A DNA stretch of 64,000 nt from Bacteroides eggerthii (GTDB taxonomy: Bacteria; Bacteroidota; Bacteroidia; Bacteroidales; Bacteroidaceae): positions 248,001 to 312,000 of the forward strand of contig NZ_CP102258.1 in the NCBI RefSeq assembly GCF_025146565.1, read 5' to 3'. The notes beneath the pieces were generated by a model that was given only the letters and a program-made list of their open reading frames with translations, was not told the DNA's origin and searched no databases. Of the stretch, positions 1 to 9,535 are shown one piece after another (within the stretch, counting starts at the first letter, position 1; each line of letters starts with the position of its first letter). A program made the translations under genes and the position numbers.

Positions 1-266
1 AATTGAAGAAGCACCTCACCGGTAATACCTTTAGCGGTAGCTGCCTTCTCAAACAGGTTGCGGAATTGTTTTTCCAAAACTCCATAGGTGTATTTGGCTT
101 TCTGTTTCTCACGAAGTTGAACACCATATTCAGAAGTCTTTCTCTTTCTTGAATTACCATGCTGTCCGGGAGGATAGTTTTTCTTTGACAATACTTTATC
201 TGCTCCAAAGATACCTTCACCGAATTTACGGGCTATTCTTGATTTTGGTCCAGTATATCTAGCCAT
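1..266 (-). CDS. rpsD: 30S ribosomal protein S4, 3' part cut by window edge
   Basis: Primary 16S rRNA-binding protein of the small subunit body. Reading from the ATG at 264-266, the protein begins [18 protein letters not shown], the typical S4 N-terminus, and about 88 codons are visible before the window ends. It is the last visible gene of the alpha operon (rpsM-rpsK-rpsD) and lies 115 bp downstream of rpsK. That gap carries a small hairpin near 318-341 (arms GATTGTA/TACAATC). In many bacteria S4 represses this operon through its mRNA, but no such structure can be proven here. The partial state is due to the window, not to damage. Confidence 0.97.
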   Translation of the reverse strand, partial: MARYTGPKSRIARKFGEGIFGADKVLSKKNYPPGQHGNSRKRKTSEYGVQLREKQKAKYTYGVLEKQFRNLFEKAATAKGITGEVLLQ

Positions 267-381
267 TTCTTTTTAAATATTTAATTGTTATTCATGAACT
301 TAATTTGTTGCAGCCGCGATTGTAGAGAAGAAATTACAATCCAATAACAATATCAAGTTTCATTTTTATTAAAGGTAAATC

Positions 382-771
382 TTAAACTCTACGTCTTTTC
401 GGAGGACGACAACCATTATGTGGAAGCGGAGTTACGTCAATGATCTCAGTAACTTCGATACCTGCACCGTGGATAGTTCTAATAGCAGACTCACGTCCGT
501 TACCTGGACCCTTCACATATGCTTTTACCTTTCTCAAGCCAAGATCATATGCTATCTTAGCACAGTCTTGAGCAGCCATTTGTGCTGCATAAGGAGTGTT
601 CTTCTTAGAACCTCTAAATCCCATCTTTCCGGCAGAAGACCAAGAAATAATCTGACCTTCACTATTAGCCAGAGAAACAATAATGTTGTTGAAAGATGAA
701 TGAACATGCAACTGTCCATTAGCATCTACCTTTACATTTCTCTTTTTTGCTGCAACTGTTTTTTTTGCCAT
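382..771 (-). CDS. rpsK: 30S ribosomal protein S11
   Basis: Small-subunit platform protein near the mRNA exit and Shine-Dalgarno cleft. The protein has 129 residues, the usual length. It shows the conserved core ([23 protein letters not shown]) and the C-terminal [16 protein letters not shown] tail that contacts 16S rRNA. It starts 11 bp after the rpsM stop, so the two are certainly co-transcribed. Identity is secure from sequence. Confidence 0.99.
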   Translation of the reverse strand: MAKKTVAAKKRNVKVDANGQLHVHSSFNNIIVSLANSEGQIISWSSAGKMGFRGSKKNTPYAAQMAAQDCAKIAYDLGLRKVKAYVKGPGNGRESAIRTIHGAGIEVTEIIDVTPLPHNGCRPPKRRRV

Positions 772-782
772 ATCAACAATTA

Positions 783-1163
783 TTATTTAGTAGCTTTTTT
801 CTTATTAGCAACGGTTTTCTTTCTTCCCTTACGAGTACGAGCGTTGTTCTTTGTACTCTGGCCTCTAACAGGGAGACCGATACGGTGACGTACACCACGG
901 TAGCAACCGATATCCATTAAACGCTTGATGTTCAATTGAACTTCAGAGCGAAGATCACCTTCTACTTTATACTCTGCACCAATGATCTCACGAATCTTGG
1001 CAGCCTGATCATCCGTCCAGTCTTTTACTTTCAGGTCTCTGTCAACACCTGCTTTATCCAAAATCTTTGCTGAACTACTACGACCTATTCCATATACATA
1101 GGTCAACGCAACTTCACCTCTCTTGTTTTGAGGCAAATCGACACCAACTATTCTTATAGCCAT
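783..1163 (-). CDS. rpsM: 30S ribosomal protein S13
   Basis: Head protein of the 30S subunit that forms intersubunit bridges and contacts the P-site tRNA through its basic tail. The 126 residues begin [15 protein letters not shown] and include the helix-two-turn-helix region and the [14 protein letters not shown] motif, ending in a lysine-rich tail. The 34-bp gap to rpmJ contains a TATTTTTG box (1184-1191, minus strand) that resembles a -7 element. It has no good -33 partner, so an internal promoter is only a possibility. Confidence 0.99.
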   Translation of the reverse strand: MAIRIVGVDLPQNKRGEVALTYVYGIGRSSSAKILDKAGVDRDLKVKDWTDDQAAKIREIIGAEYKVEGDLRSEVQLNIKRLMDIGCYRGVRHRIGLPVRGQSTKNNARTRKGRKKTVANKKKATK

Positions 1164-1197
1164 ATACTAAATTATTTTTTTTGCAAAAATAATAATA

Positions 1198-1314
1198 TTA
1201 TCCTTGACGTTGTTTATACTTAGGATTTTTCTTGTTAATAACATACAAACGGCCATTACGTCTAACGATCTTACACTCTGGCGTACGTTTCTTTAAGGAT
1301 GCTCTTACTTTCAT
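1198..1314 (-). CDS. rpmJ: 50S ribosomal protein L36 (zinc-free form)
   Basis: A 38-residue basic protein of the large subunit, read from the ATG at 1312-1314 to a TAA at 1198-1200. It begins [15 protein letters not shown] and ends KYKQRQG, typical of L36. Zinc-binding L36 has a CxxC pair near residues 11-14 plus a later Cys and His. Here the first Cys is Thr and only one Cys remains, so this is the C-minus form that does not need zinc. It lies 9 bp after infA, in the standard infA-rpmJ-rpsM order. Confidence 0.96.
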   Translation of the reverse strand: MKVRASLKKRTPECKIVRRNGRLYVINKKNPKYKQRQG

Positions 1315-1323
1315 ATCTTAATT

Positions 1324-1542
1324 TTATTTATATCTAAATACAATTCTTCCTTTCGATAAATCGTAAGGAGACATTTCGACTCTTACTTTATCACCCGGCA
1401 GGATTTTGATGTAATGCATCCTCATCTTACCGGAAATATGTGCAGTAATCTCATGTCCGTTTTCTAATTCAACACGAAACATTGCATTAGACAATGCTTC
1501 AACTATAACTCCATCTTGTTCTATTGCAGATTGCTTTGCCAT
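1324..1542 (-). CDS. infA: Translation initiation factor IF-1
   Basis: Binds the ribosomal A site during initiation and assists IF-2 and IF-3. The protein is 72 residues with a single OB fold (S1-like), showing [21 protein letters not shown] and the C-terminal [11 protein letters not shown]. This matches the family's usual length exactly. The gene lies 9 bp from map upstream and 9 bp from rpmJ downstream, a common arrangement in spc/alpha operons. Confidence 0.99.
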   Translation of the reverse strand: MAKQSAIEQDGVIVEALSNAMFRVELENGHEITAHISGKMRMHYIKILPGDKVRVEMSPYDLSKGRIVFRYK

Positions 1543-1551
1543 ATTAACTTC

Positions 1552-2352
1552 TTAAATTGCTTTATCTCCTAATACTTCTTCAATGAATTTGAATGATGAC
1601 AATATATCAGCCTCACCGCTTCCAACTGCTATGGTATGTTCAAAATGAGCAGCATATTTGCAGTCCTTGGTTCTCACTGTCCAACCGTCACGTTCCATTA
1701 CAATTTGCCGATTACCCAAGGTAATCATCGGTTCGATTGCAATGCACAATCCTTTTTTCAGCATAGTTCCATAACCACGTTTACCGTAATTAGGAACTTG
1801 AGGATCTTCGTGCATTTCCTTACCGATTCCATGACCGACAAACTCGCGCACTACACCATAAGAATTAGACTCACAATGTTGTTGTATAGCATATCCTATA
1901 TCACCCAACCGCTTGCCTTGAACTGCATTCTGTATTCCTATATATAATGCCTCCTTAGTAACTTTCAGTAATTTGCGAACTTCTTCATCAACTTCTCCCA
2001 CACAAAACGTATAAGCAGAGTCACCGCAAAAGCCGTTCATGTAAGTACCACAATCAACAGAAACAACATCCCCTTCTTTCAGTACCACATCATCACTCGG
2101 AATACCATGTACAACCTGTTCATTCACAGAAGTACAAATTGAAGCTGGAAACGGTTCACCATATTGATTGGGAAAACCTTTAAAAGTAGGGACAGCACCA
2201 TTATCTCTAATGAACTCTTCCGCCACTTTATCCAACTCCTTTGTAGTAACTCCGGGCTTTATAACCTTAGCTATCTCAGCCAACGTTTTCCCCACAAGCA
2301 AATTACTCTTACGGAGCAGCTCTATTTCATCGTCAGTTTTAAGAAATATCAT
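1552..2352 (-). CDS. map: Type I methionine aminopeptidase
   Basis: Removes the initiator methionine from nascent cytosolic proteins, using two metal ions. The 266-residue M24A fold shows the metal ligands: Asp in VDCGTYMNGFCGD (two Asp), His in GHGIGKEMHEDP, Glu in AIEPMI, and a final Glu near the C-terminus. The length fits the class I enzymes that lack an N-terminal zinc extension. It sits between secY and infA; adk, which is found there in many other bacteria, is absent. Confidence 0.98.
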   Translation of the reverse strand: MIFLKTDDEIELLRKSNLLVGKTLAEIAKVIKPGVTTKELDKVAEEFIRDNGAVPTFKGFPNQYGEPFPASICTSVNEQVVHGIPSDDVVLKEGDVVSVDCGTYMNGFCGDSAYTFCVGEVDEEVRKLLKVTKEALYIGIQNAVQGKRLGDIGYAIQQHCESNSYGVVREFVGHGIGKEMHEDPQVPNYGKRGYGTMLKKGLCIAIEPMITLGNRQIVMERDGWTVRTKDCKYAAHFEHTIAVGSGEADILSSFKFIEEVLGDKAI

Positions 2353-2365
2353 TCTTCAAATAAGA

Positions 2366-3709
2366 TTAATACGCAGCTACTGTACCGCTACGGCCTTTAA
2401 TACGTCCAGATTTCAGCAAACCATCATAATGTCTCATCAACAAATGACTTTCAACCTGCTGGAGAGTATCAAGAACCACACCTACAAGAATTAACAAAGA
2501 TGTGCCGCCGAAGAACTGAGCAAACTCTGCTTTCACACCGAATATACCGGCAAATGCAGGCATAATAGCAACCAAAGCCAAAAAGAAAGAACCCGGCAAA
2601 GTGATACGTGACATAATCACATCAATGTACTCTGCGGTTTGCTTTCCCGGTTTGATACCTGGAATGAAACCATTGTTTCTCTTCATATCCTCAGCCATCT
2701 GAGTCGGGTTAATGGTAATTGCAGTATAGAAATACGTAAACAATATAATCAACACTGCAAAAATCAAATTATACCAAAAGCTTGTATGATCAGTTAATGC
2801 ATGTATGAAACCGCTCGCATTATTTACATTTGAAAATCCAACGAGAGTAATAGGAATGAACATGATTGCCTGAGCAAAAATGATAGGCATCACGTTAGCT
2901 GCATTTACTTTCAAAGGGATGTACTGTCTTGCACCACCGTATTGTTTGTTACCAACAATTTTCTTTGCATATTGAACAGGAATCTTTCTTGTACCTTGTA
3001 CCAAAAGAATGGCAAAAGCAATGACAAGCAACAAGACTACAAGTTCAATCAAGAACATAACCAAACCACCAGTCTTATCAGTCATACGAGAAATCAACTC
3101 CTGGAACAAAGACTGCGGCAAACGTGCAATAATACCCACCATGATAATCAAGGAGATACCATTACCAATTCCTTTGTCTGTAATTCTCTCACCAAGCCAC
3201 AAAATAAACATACTTCCAGCCGCCAAAATAATGGTAGAAGTAAGCATAAACAGAGTCCAATCTAATGAAGCATTTAAGGAAGGACCAGCCTGCATTTTAA
3301 GATTGAGCAAATAAGAAGGAGCCTGAACCAACAGAATGATAATCGTCAAATAACGAGTATACTGATTCATTTTTCTTCTACCACTCTCACCTTCACGTTG
3401 CAATTTTTGGAAATAAGGTACCGCAATACCCAGCAACTGAATCACAATGGAAGCGGAGATATACGGCATGATACCTAATGCAAAGATAGATGCATTAGAG
3501 AATGCTCCTCCGGAAAACATGTTTAACAAGGCTAAAAGACCCTCGCTTGTTTGTTGATGCAATTGTGTCAACATTGCCGGATTAATACCCGGTAATACAA
3601 CATACGAACCGAAACGGTAAATTGCCACAAACAATATGGTAATGAGGATCCGTTGTCTCAGATCCTCAATTTTCCATATATTCTTTAATGTTTCAATAGC
3701 TTTTCTCAT
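2366..3709 (-). CDS. secY: Protein translocase channel subunit SecY
   Basis: Forms the membrane pore of the Sec translocon together with SecE, encoded near 35 kb in this window. The 447-residue protein has about ten hydrophobic segments, the plug-region motif around FSGGAFSNASIFALGIMPYI, and the cytosolic loop QREGESGRRKMNQYTRY. It starts 4 bp after rplO, which implies translational coupling in the spc operon. Confidence 0.99.
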   Translation of the reverse strand: MRKAIETLKNIWKIEDLRQRILITILFVAIYRFGSYVVLPGINPAMLTQLHQQTSEGLLALLNMFSGGAFSNASIFALGIMPYISASIVIQLLGIAVPYFQKLQREGESGRRKMNQYTRYLTIIILLVQAPSYLLNLKMQAGPSLNASLDWTLFMLTSTIILAAGSMFILWLGERITDKGIGNGISLIIMVGIIARLPQSLFQELISRMTDKTGGLVMFLIELVVLLLVIAFAILLVQGTRKIPVQYAKKIVGNKQYGGARQYIPLKVNAANVMPIIFAQAIMFIPITLVGFSNVNNASGFIHALTDHTSFWYNLIFAVLIILFTYFYTAITINPTQMAEDMKRNNGFIPGIKPGKQTAEYIDVIMSRITLPGSFFLALVAIMPAFAGIFGVKAEFAQFFGGTSLLILVGVVLDTLQQVESHLLMRHYDGLLKSGRIKGRSGTVAAY

Positions 3710-3713
3710 CGAA

Positions 3714-4160
3714 TTAGAGTTTTACTACTTGTCCACCAGCAGCTTCGATGGCAGCAACAGCAGTCTTAGAGAATGCATGTGCTTGTACATCCAACTTAGC
3801 AGTCAAAGTTCCGTTACCTAATACTTTTACCAACTGGCTTGAAGAGATGAAACCTGCAGCGATGAAGTCATTGATGCCTACAGTCTGCAAATTCTTAGCT
3901 TCTGCCAGTTTCTGAATTGTATCCAAGTTGATAGCTTTATACTCTACACGATTGATATTTTTAAAGCCAAACTTAGGAACACGACGTTGAAGAGGCATCT
4001 GACCACCTTCAAAACCGATTTTCTTAGAGTATCCAGATCTTGATTTAGCTCCTTTATGACCTCTGGTAGAAGTACCTCCCAAGCCAGAACCCGGACCACG
4101 TCCGATTCTCTTTCTTGTTTTAGTAGATCCTTCTGCAGGTTTTAAATTACTTAAGTTCAT
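3714..4160 (-). CDS. rplO: 50S ribosomal protein L15
   Basis: Late-assembly large-subunit protein. The 148 residues start MNLSNLKPAEGSTKTRKRIGRG and carry the Gly/Arg-rich N-terminal extension (GPGSGLGGTSTRGHKG) that threads into 23S rRNA, followed by the globular domain. It has the usual length and lies 30 bp downstream of rpmD, in the canonical rpmD-rplO-secY order. Confidence 0.99.
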   Translation of the reverse strand: MNLSNLKPAEGSTKTRKRIGRGPGSGLGGTSTRGHKGAKSRSGYSKKIGFEGGQMPLQRRVPKFGFKNINRVEYKAINLDTIQKLAEAKNLQTVGINDFIAAGFISSSQLVKVLGNGTLTAKLDVQAHAFSKTAVAAIEAAGGQVVKL

Positions 4161-4190
4161 ATTGTAATTCGTTTTATATTCAACAAATAA

Positions 4191-4367
4191 TTACTTAACA
4201 ATGGTAACCAAGTGTTTAACCTTATCCACCATTCCAAGAATTGAAGGAGTACATTCGTGTTCAACCACACGATTCAACTTATGAAGTCCCAGTGCATCGA
4301 GAGTTCTCTTCTGATCAGCAGGAGCACCAATTCTACTTTTAACTTGTTTAATCTTTATAGTCGACAT
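4191..4367 (-). CDS. rpmD: 50S ribosomal protein L30
   Basis: A 58-residue large-subunit protein, read from the ATG at 4365-4367 to the TAA at 4191-4193. It begins MSTIKIKQVKSRIGAP and contains the L30 pattern TLDALGLHKLNRVVEH and IRGMV-like ILGMVDKVKHLV. The start is supported by a strong AAGGAGG (complement of 4374-4380) placed 6 bp upstream, unusual for this phylum. It lies 11 bp after rpsE. Confidence 0.97.
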   Translation of the reverse strand: MSTIKIKQVKSRIGAPADQKRTLDALGLHKLNRVVEHECTPSILGMVDKVKHLVTIVK

Positions 4368-4373
4368 ATTCTT

Positions 4374-4380
4374 CCTCCTT
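4374..4380 (-). promoter_or_regulatory. Strong Shine-Dalgarno before rpmD
   Basis: The minus strand reads AAGGAGG six bases before the rpmD ATG and overlaps the end of rpsE. Most genes in this window have only A-rich leaders, so a full-strength anti-SD match stands out and fixes the rpmD start. Confidence 0.7.
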
Positions 4381-4897
4381 ATCCTCTAAATACTTTTTCC
4401 ATACTAACTCCTCTGTTCTGAGCCACCATACGTGCATCGCGCATTTCGCTTAATGCCAGGATAGTAGCTTTTACCAAGTTGTGCGGGTTGGAAGAACCTT
4501 TTGACTTGGCCAAAACGTCCGTTACACCAACACTTTCAAGCACTGCACGCATTGCACCACCTGCCACAACACCAGTACCATGAGAAGCCGGCTTAATGAA
4601 TACCTCAGCACCACCGAACTTAGCAGACTGCTCATGAGGAACCGTACCTTTCAATACAGGTACTTTAGTCAGATTCTTCTTTGCAGCTTCAACACCTTTG
4701 GCAATAGCGGCAGTTACTTCGCCGGCTTTGCCAAGGCCCCAACCGATGATACCTTCTTCATTTCCTACTACCACAATAGCAGAGAAACTAAAAGTTCTAC
4801 CACCTTTGGTTACTTTGGTTACACGATTAATAGCAACCAATCTGTCTTTCAGTTCTATATCGTTTGTAATCTTAACTCTATTATTAAGTCCTGCCAT
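4379..4897 (-). CDS. rpsE: 30S ribosomal protein S5
   Basis: Small-subunit protein that shapes the mRNA entry channel and affects decoding accuracy. The 172 residues contain the N-terminal double-stranded-RNA-binding-like domain ([22 protein letters not shown]) and the C-terminal domain with [13 protein letters not shown] and [15 protein letters not shown]. It starts 5 bp after rplR. Length and order are canonical for the spc operon. Confidence 0.99.
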   Translation of the reverse strand: MAGLNNRVKITNDIELKDRLVAINRVTKVTKGGRTFSFSAIVVVGNEEGIIGWGLGKAGEVTAAIAKGVEAAKKNLTKVPVLKGTVPHEQSAKFGGAEVFIKPASHGTGVVAGGAMRAVLESVGVTDVLAKSKGSSNPHNLVKATILALSEMRDARMVAQNRGVSMEKVFRG

Positions 4898-4902
4898 AAT
4901 GA

Positions 4903-5247
4903 TTAAAATTTAAGTCCACCGTTACGAGCAGCATCAGCTACTTCTTTTACTCTCCCATGATACAAGTAACCATTACGGTCGAAAACAACAGTAGTTATAC
5001 CTGCTTCCTGAGCTTTCTTAGCAATCAGTTCACCTACTTTGGCAGCTTGTTCTTTCTTAGGCATTTTTTCAGTCATACCCAAAGAAGAAGCGGCAGCCAG
5101 AGTCTTACCGGACAAATCGTCGATAATCTGAACATAGATTTGCTTATTGCTTCTAAACACACTCATACGCGGACATTCAGTTGTACCTGAAACCTTATTG
5201 CGTACTCTATATTTAATCTTAATACGTCTTTCTATTTTTGTTGTCAT
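4903..5247 (-). CDS. rplR: 50S ribosomal protein L18
   Basis: 5S rRNA-binding protein of the central protuberance. The 114 residues show the family pattern [27 protein letters not shown] and the ending [23 protein letters not shown]. It is preceded by rplF (20 bp) and followed by rpsE (5 bp) in the spc operon. Confidence 0.99.
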   Translation of the reverse strand: MTTKIERRIKIKYRVRNKVSGTTECPRMSVFRSNKQIYVQIIDDLSGKTLAAASSLGMTEKMPKKEQAAKVGELIAKKAQEAGITTVVFDRNGYLYHGRVKEVADAARNGGLKF

Positions 5248-5267
5248 AATACTATCAATTTAAATGA

Positions 5268-5837
5268 TTATTTAGCACCGGCTGATTTACCAGACTTTCT
5301 ACGAATTTCTTCGCCAACAAACTTAATACCTTTACCTTTATACGGTTCAGGCTTACGGAAAGAACGTATTTTAGAGCAAACTTGACCAAGCAATTGTTTG
5401 TCACAAGATTCCAAAATGATAAGAGGATTCTTATTTCTTTCAGACTTAGTTTCTACTTTGATCTCAGCAGGTAACTGAATAAAGATACTGTGCGTATAGC
5501 CCAAGTTCAGTTCAATAATATTGCCTTGATTAGAAGCGCGGTAACCTACACCGACAAGTTCCAACTCTTTCTTATATCCTTCTGATACACCGACAACCAT
5601 GTTGTGAACCAATGAACGGTACAGACCGTGGAATGCATGCTTCTGCTTCGGATTATCCAGCATTGCATTTTCATTCTCTGTCATAACGACATGGCCTTCT
5701 TCGATGGCAACATTGATAGCAGGATTTACGTATTGGCTCATTTCGCCTTTTGGTCCCTTTACGGTAACCATATCATCCTTCAGAGTAACTGTTACTCCAG
5801 CGGGAATACTAATGGGTAATTTTCCTATTCTTGACAT
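5268..5837 (-). CDS. rplF: 50S ribosomal protein L6
   Basis: Binds 23S rRNA near the sarcin-ricin loop and the factor-binding site. The 189 residues consist of two repeated alpha/beta domains, with MSRIGKLPISIPAGV at the N-terminus and the conserved PEPYKGKGIKF near the C-terminus. A GGAGGA sequence (complement of 5845-5850) lies 7 bases before the ATG and supports this start. The gene lies 15 bp after rpsH. Confidence 0.99.
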   Translation of the reverse strand: MSRIGKLPISIPAGVTVTLKDDMVTVKGPKGEMSQYVNPAINVAIEEGHVVMTENENAMLDNPKQKHAFHGLYRSLVHNMVVGVSEGYKKELELVGVGYRASNQGNIIELNLGYTHSIFIQLPAEIKVETKSERNKNPLIILESCDKQLLGQVCSKIRSFRKPEPYKGKGIKFVGEEIRRKSGKSAGAK

Positions 5838-5844
5838 TGCTAAT

Positions 5845-5850
5845 TCCTCC
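5845..5850 (-). promoter_or_regulatory. Shine-Dalgarno before rplF
   Basis: The minus strand reads GGAGGA seven bases before the rplF ATG. It is one of a small set of strong SD sites in this window, against a background of SD-less leaders. Confidence 0.65.
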
Positions 5851-5852
5851 TA

Positions 5853-6248
5853 TTAATATACATAACACAAAACTTCACCACCGATCTTCAATTCAGCGGC
5901 TTCTTTGTTGGTCATTACACCTTTGGAAGTAGATATTATAGCAATACCCAAACCATTAATAACTCGCGGCATATCTTTATAACCGGTATATTGACGCAAA
6001 CCCGGAGAAGAAATTCTTTCCAGTTTTTTGATAGCGTTCACTTTGTTAACCGGATCATACTTCAAGGCAACCTTAATAGTACCTTGAGGACCATCTTCTA
6101 CAAACTTATAATTAAGGATGTAGCCTTTCTCAAAAAGAATCTTTGTGATTTCTTTTTTCAAATTTGAAGCGGGAACTTCAACAACTCTGTGCTTTGCTTG
6201 AATAGCGTTCCGCAACCTCGTCAAATAATCTGCTATTGGATCAGTCAT
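5853..6248 (-). CDS. rpsH: 30S ribosomal protein S8
   Basis: Binds the central domain of 16S rRNA and organizes the platform; in E. coli it also represses the spc operon. The 131 residues begin MTDPIADYLTRLRNA and end with GVMTNKEAAELKIGGEVLCYVY, the RNA-binding C-terminal domain. There is a 55-bp gap to rpsN, the longest inside the spc part, but I could not identify an S8 target hairpin in it. Confidence 0.99.
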   Translation of the reverse strand: MTDPIADYLTRLRNAIQAKHRVVEVPASNLKKEITKILFEKGYILNYKFVEDGPQGTIKVALKYDPVNKVNAIKKLERISSPGLRQYTGYKDMPRVINGLGIAIISTSKGVMTNKEAAELKIGGEVLCYVY

Positions 6249-6303
6249 ATAAAAATAAATTAAATTAATCAGGACTACCCTGACAATATTTAAAAAACAA
6301 AAA

Positions 6304-6603
6304 TTACCAGCTTGCTTTCTTTACACCTGGAATAAGACCGTTGGATGCCATCTCACGGAACTGAATTCTGGAGATACCGAACTGACGGATATATCCTTTA
6401 GGACGGCCAGTCAGTTTGCAACGGTTGTGCATACGAATCGGGTTAGAATTCTTCGGCAACTCCTGTAATTTCTGTGCAGCTTCAAAAGCTTCAGCAGGAT
6501 CACCTGTTCTAACGATTTGCTTCAATGCAGCTCTTTTCTCGGCATATTTGGCTACTAATTTAGCACGCTTTACTTCACGTGCTTTCATTGATTCCTTTGC
6601 CAT
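6304..6603 (-). CDS. rpsN: 30S ribosomal protein S14 (long, zinc-free form)
   Basis: Head protein of the 30S subunit. The protein has 99 residues, the long form; the short zinc form is about 61. The usual CxxC...CxxC zinc knuckle is absent and only one Cys remains (in [13 protein letters not shown]). It ends [13 protein letters not shown] as expected. With L36 this makes two zinc-independent ribosomal proteins in one operon. It starts 4 bp after rplE. Confidence 0.98.
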   Translation of the reverse strand: MAKESMKAREVKRAKLVAKYAEKRAALKQIVRTGDPAEAFEAAQKLQELPKNSNPIRMHNRCKLTGRPKGYIRQFGISRIQFREMASNGLIPGVKKASW

Positions 6604-6607
6604 ATTA

Positions 6608-7165
6608 TCAATCTTTTTTAGCGTTCTTAAACGGTAAACCGAATTCTTTCAACAAGGCATAACCTTCTTCATCTGTTTGCGCAGAGGTTACAAAGGTAAT
6701 ATTCATTCCGAGAATTCTGGTAATACTATCGATATTAATTTCAGGGAAAATGATTTGTTCCTGAATACCAAGGGTATAGTTACCCTTACCATCGAACTTA
6801 CTTTCAATGCCCTTGAAGTCGCGGATACGCGGCAGAGCTACACGAACTAATTTTTCAAGAAATTCGTACATTCTCTCACGACGCAAAGTTACCATAACAC
6901 CAATCGGCATTTTCTTACGCAACTTAAAGTTAGCGATATCTTTACGAGAAATGGTTGCAACAGCTTTTTGGCCGGTGATAGCAGTCATTTCATTAATTGC
7001 CACTTCGATAATCTTCTTATCAGCAACGGCCATACCTAAACCCTGATTGATAACAATCTTCTTAAGTACGGGTACCTGCATTGAAGAAGAATACTGGAAC
7101 TGTGATTTCAATGCAGGCGCAATACGCTCTGCATATTCTTTCTTAAGGCTAGCAGTATTACTCAT
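6608..7165 (-). CDS. rplE: 50S ribosomal protein L5
   Basis: 5S rRNA-binding protein of the central protuberance that contacts the P-site tRNA. The 185 residues show [28 protein letters not shown] and the P-site loop region PRIRDFKGI. The ATG overlaps the rplX stop by one base, a classic translational-coupling junction. A GGAGA-rich stretch (complement of 7173-7183) lies upstream. Confidence 0.99.
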   Translation of the reverse strand: MSNTASLKKEYAERIAPALKSQFQYSSSMQVPVLKKIVINQGLGMAVADKKIIEVAINEMTAITGQKAVATISRKDIANFKLRKKMPIGVMVTLRRERMYEFLEKLVRVALPRIRDFKGIESKFDGKGNYTLGIQEQIIFPEINIDSITRILGMNITFVTSAQTDEEGYALLKEFGLPFKNAKKD

Positions 7166-7485
7166 TACTTAATCTCCTCTCCTGATTTTTTAGAATAACG
7201 CACTAAAGTGCCATCAGCACTCTCTTTTCTACCAACACGCGTTGCTTTACCAGTTTTTGGATCAACCGGGTTCAAGTTTGAAATGTGGATAGAAGCTTCT
7301 TGCTTCACGATACCACCTTGCGGGTTCTTTGCATTCGGTTTTGTGCTCTTAGACACCATGTTGATACCTTCAACGATTGCACGTTTTTTATCAACAAGAA
7401 CCTTCAATACACGACCAGTCTTACCTTTGTCTTCACCAGAATTTACGTAAACTGTATCGCCTTTTTTAATATGTAATTTACTCAT
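7165..7485 (-). CDS. rplX: 50S ribosomal protein L24
   Basis: Assembly-initiating large-subunit protein that surrounds the polypeptide exit. The 106 residues begin [24 protein letters not shown], a KOW motif, and continue with [23 protein letters not shown]. It overlaps rplE by one base and lies 20 bp downstream of rplN. Confidence 0.99.
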   Translation of the reverse strand: MSKLHIKKGDTVYVNSGEDKGKTGRVLKVLVDKKRAIVEGINMVSKSTKPNAKNPQGGIVKQEASIHISNLNPVDPKTGKATRVGRKESADGTLVRYSKKSGEEIK

Positions 7486-7505
7486 TACTTAAATCTTTTA
7501 CAAAA

Positions 7506-7871
7506 TTAAAGTACTTCAGGAGCGAGTGACACAACTTTCATGTTAGTAGCACGAAGTTCACGAGCTACCGGACCGAAAATACGACTACCTCTAATTTCAC
7601 CTGCATTGTTCAGCAACACGCAAGCATTATCATCAAAACGTATATAAGAACCATCAGCACGACGGATTTCTTTCTTAGTACGTACGATCAAAGCTTTAGA
7701 CACTGCACCTTTTTTAACATCACTTGAAGGGATAACGCTCTTTACAGAAACAACAATCACGTCCCCTACTGAAGCATAGCGACGGCCTGTACCGCCTAAA
7801 ACGCGGATACAGAGAGCCTCTTTTGCTCCACTATTATCACATACTGTAAGTCTGGATTCTACTTGTATCAT
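7506..7871 (-). CDS. rplN: 50S ribosomal protein L14
   Basis: Large-subunit protein at the subunit interface and target of the silencing factor RsfS. The 121 residues start [19 protein letters not shown] and contain the five-stranded barrel pattern and FGPVARELR near the end. It is separated from rpsQ by only 2 bp, so the two are translationally coupled. Confidence 0.99.
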   Translation of the reverse strand: MIQVESRLTVCDNSGAKEALCIRVLGGTGRRYASVGDVIVVSVKSVIPSSDVKKGAVSKALIVRTKKEIRRADGSYIRFDDNACVLLNNAGEIRGSRIFGPVARELRATNMKVVSLAPEVL

Positions 7872-7873
7872 AA

Positions 7874-8143
7874 TTACTTAGCTCTTTCAATTATTTCAAC
7901 CAATCTCCATCTCTTAGTCTTGCTCAAAGGACGAGTTTCCATGATGTGTACAGTATCGCCGATATTGCACTCATTCTTTTCATCATGAGCATGGTACTTT
8001 TTCGTCTTACTAACGAACTTACCATATATGGGATGTTTTTCCTTAAACTTAGCTGCAACGGTGATGGTCTTATCCATCTTATTGCTCAGCACAATCCCAG
8101 TTCTTTCTTTTCTTAAATTTCTTGCTTCCATCAAGCTCATCAT
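7874..8143 (-). CDS. rpsQ: 30S ribosomal protein S17
   Basis: 16S rRNA-binding OB-fold protein needed early in 30S assembly. The 89 residues include [16 protein letters not shown] and the conserved Lys-His loop [16 protein letters not shown]. Three candidate starts lie close together (residues 1, 2 and 5). The first two overlap the TGA stop of rpmC (8140-8142), so coupled reinitiation is likely whichever is used. Confidence 0.98.
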   Translation of the reverse strand: MMSLMEARNLRKERTGIVLSNKMDKTITVAAKFKEKHPIYGKFVSKTKKYHAHDEKNECNIGDTVHIMETRPLSKTKRWRLVEIIERAK

Positions 8144-8337
8144 TTATTGTTAAGTTCTCTTTGGCGTAATTCAGTTTTCATACGCGCAATAGTCCTGCGT
8201 AATTGTTTGATCTGAGCAGGATTATCCAAAGGAGAAATAGAATGATTTAAAACCATTTGGCTATAATTAGCCACTTCTGCTTCTACTCTTTCTACCAAGT
8301 CACTGGTAGTCATTTCTTTAATTTCTGCAATTTTCAT
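8140..8337 (-). CDS. rpmC: 50S ribosomal protein L29
   Basis: A 65-residue helical-hairpin protein at the exit tunnel that helps recruit trigger factor and SRP. It begins [18 protein letters not shown] and ends [16 protein letters not shown]. It overlaps rpsQ by 4 bp and lies 5 bp after rplP, in the standard S10 order. Confidence 0.98.
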   Translation of the reverse strand: MKIAEIKEMTTSDLVERVEAEVANYSQMVLNHSISPLDNPAQIKQLRRTIARMKTELRQRELNNK

Positions 8338-8342
8338 ACTTC

Positions 8343-8777
8343 TTACGCATTTTGATTTTGGATATCATAATCACGTCTAACCACAAACTTAGTTGTGATA
8401 GGGAGCTTCTGTGCAGCTAAGCGCAAAGCTTCTTTTGCGATTTCATAAGATACTCCTTCAGCTTCGATAATAATTCTACCCGGTGTAACAGGAGCAACGA
8501 ATCCTTCCGGCGCACCCTTACCTTTACCCATACGTACATCAGCAGGTTTTCTTGTAATAGGTTTATCCGGGAAAATACGAATCCAAATCTGTCCTTGACG
8601 TTGCATATATCTTGTCACTGCAATACGCGCAGCTTCAATCTGACGGCCTGTAATCCACTTCGTCTCCAAGGCCTTAATACCAAAAGAACCGAAAGCCAAC
8701 TGGTTTCCTCTTTGGGCATTACCTTTTTGACGGCCTTTTTGTTGTCTTCTGAATTTTGTCTTTTTCGGTTGTAACAT
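8343..8777 (-). CDS. rplP: 50S ribosomal protein L16
   Basis: Large-subunit protein that positions tRNA in the A and P sites. The 144 residues begin [16 protein letters not shown] and include [20 protein letters not shown] and [19 protein letters not shown]. Length and position (rpsC-rplP-rpmC) are canonical. Confidence 0.99.
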   Translation of the reverse strand: MLQPKKTKFRRQQKGRQKGNAQRGNQLAFGSFGIKALETKWITGRQIEAARIAVTRYMQRQGQIWIRIFPDKPITRKPADVRMGKGKGAPEGFVAPVTPGRIIIEAEGVSYEIAKEALRLAAQKLPITTKFVVRRDYDIQNQNA

Positions 8778-8798
8778 AATTCCTAAAAATCAAATTCG

Positions 8799-9530
8799 TT
8801 AGCGATTATTTTTCTTTCTTTTGAAGTTCTTTCCGCCATTGTTTCCGCTATTGCTTCCACGACCACTTTCTTTGCTTTGCGTAAAGTTCGGAGCCAACTC
8901 CTTCTTACCATAAACTTCACCTCTACAAATCCAAACTTTAATACCGAGAAGACCAACCTTCGTCAATGCTTCTGCATGACAGTAGTCAATGTCTGCTCTG
9001 AAAGTGTGCAACGGAGTTCTTCCTTCCTTATACATTTCAGAACGGGCCATTTCTGCGCCATTCAAACGTCCTGAAATCTGAATTTTGATACCTTCCGCAC
9101 CCATACGCATAGTGTTAGCGATAGCCATTTTGATAGCGCGGCGGTAGGCAATTTTACCTTCTACCTGACGAGCGATGTTGTTAGCCACGATAACAGCGTC
9201 CAGCTCAGGTCTTTTAACTTCGAAGATATTGATCTGGATATCTTTATCAGTGACCTTCTTCAACTCTTCCTTCAACTTGTCAACTTCTTGGCCACCTTTA
9301 CCGATAATGATACCCGGACGTGCTGTACAAACGGTAATAGTCACGAGTTTCAGTGTACGTTCGATTACAATTCTTGAAACGCTTGCTTTAGCAAGACGAG
9401 CGTTCAAATATTTACGAATCTTGCTATCTTCCAGCAAAGAGTCGCCGTAATTCTTTCCACCATACCAATTGGAATCCCATCCTCTGATAATTCCTAAACG
9501 GTTGCTTATTGGATTAACTTTTTGTCCCAT
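8799..9530 (-). CDS. rpsC: 30S ribosomal protein S3
   Basis: Forms part of the mRNA entry tunnel and its helicase activity. The 243 residues contain a KH domain with the GKGG loop ([15 protein letters not shown]) around residues 75-90, then the C-terminal S3 domain ([24 protein letters not shown]). The tail is rich in Gly, Asn, Lys and Arg. It starts 5 bp after rplV. Confidence 0.99.
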   Translation of the reverse strand: MGQKVNPISNRLGIIRGWDSNWYGGKNYGDSLLEDSKIRKYLNARLAKASVSRIVIERTLKLVTITVCTARPGIIIGKGGQEVDKLKEELKKVTDKDIQINIFEVKRPELDAVIVANNIARQVEGKIAYRRAIKMAIANTMRMGAEGIKIQISGRLNGAEMARSEMYKEGRTPLHTFRADIDYCHAEALTKVGLLGIKVWICRGEVYGKKELAPNFTQSKESGRGSNSGNNGGKNFKRKKNNR

Positions 9531-9535
9531 TTACC

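Noticed and set aside
1184..1191. Internal promoter before rpsM
   Set aside because: The -7 box is good, but there is no -33 partner and it lies within a continuous operon.
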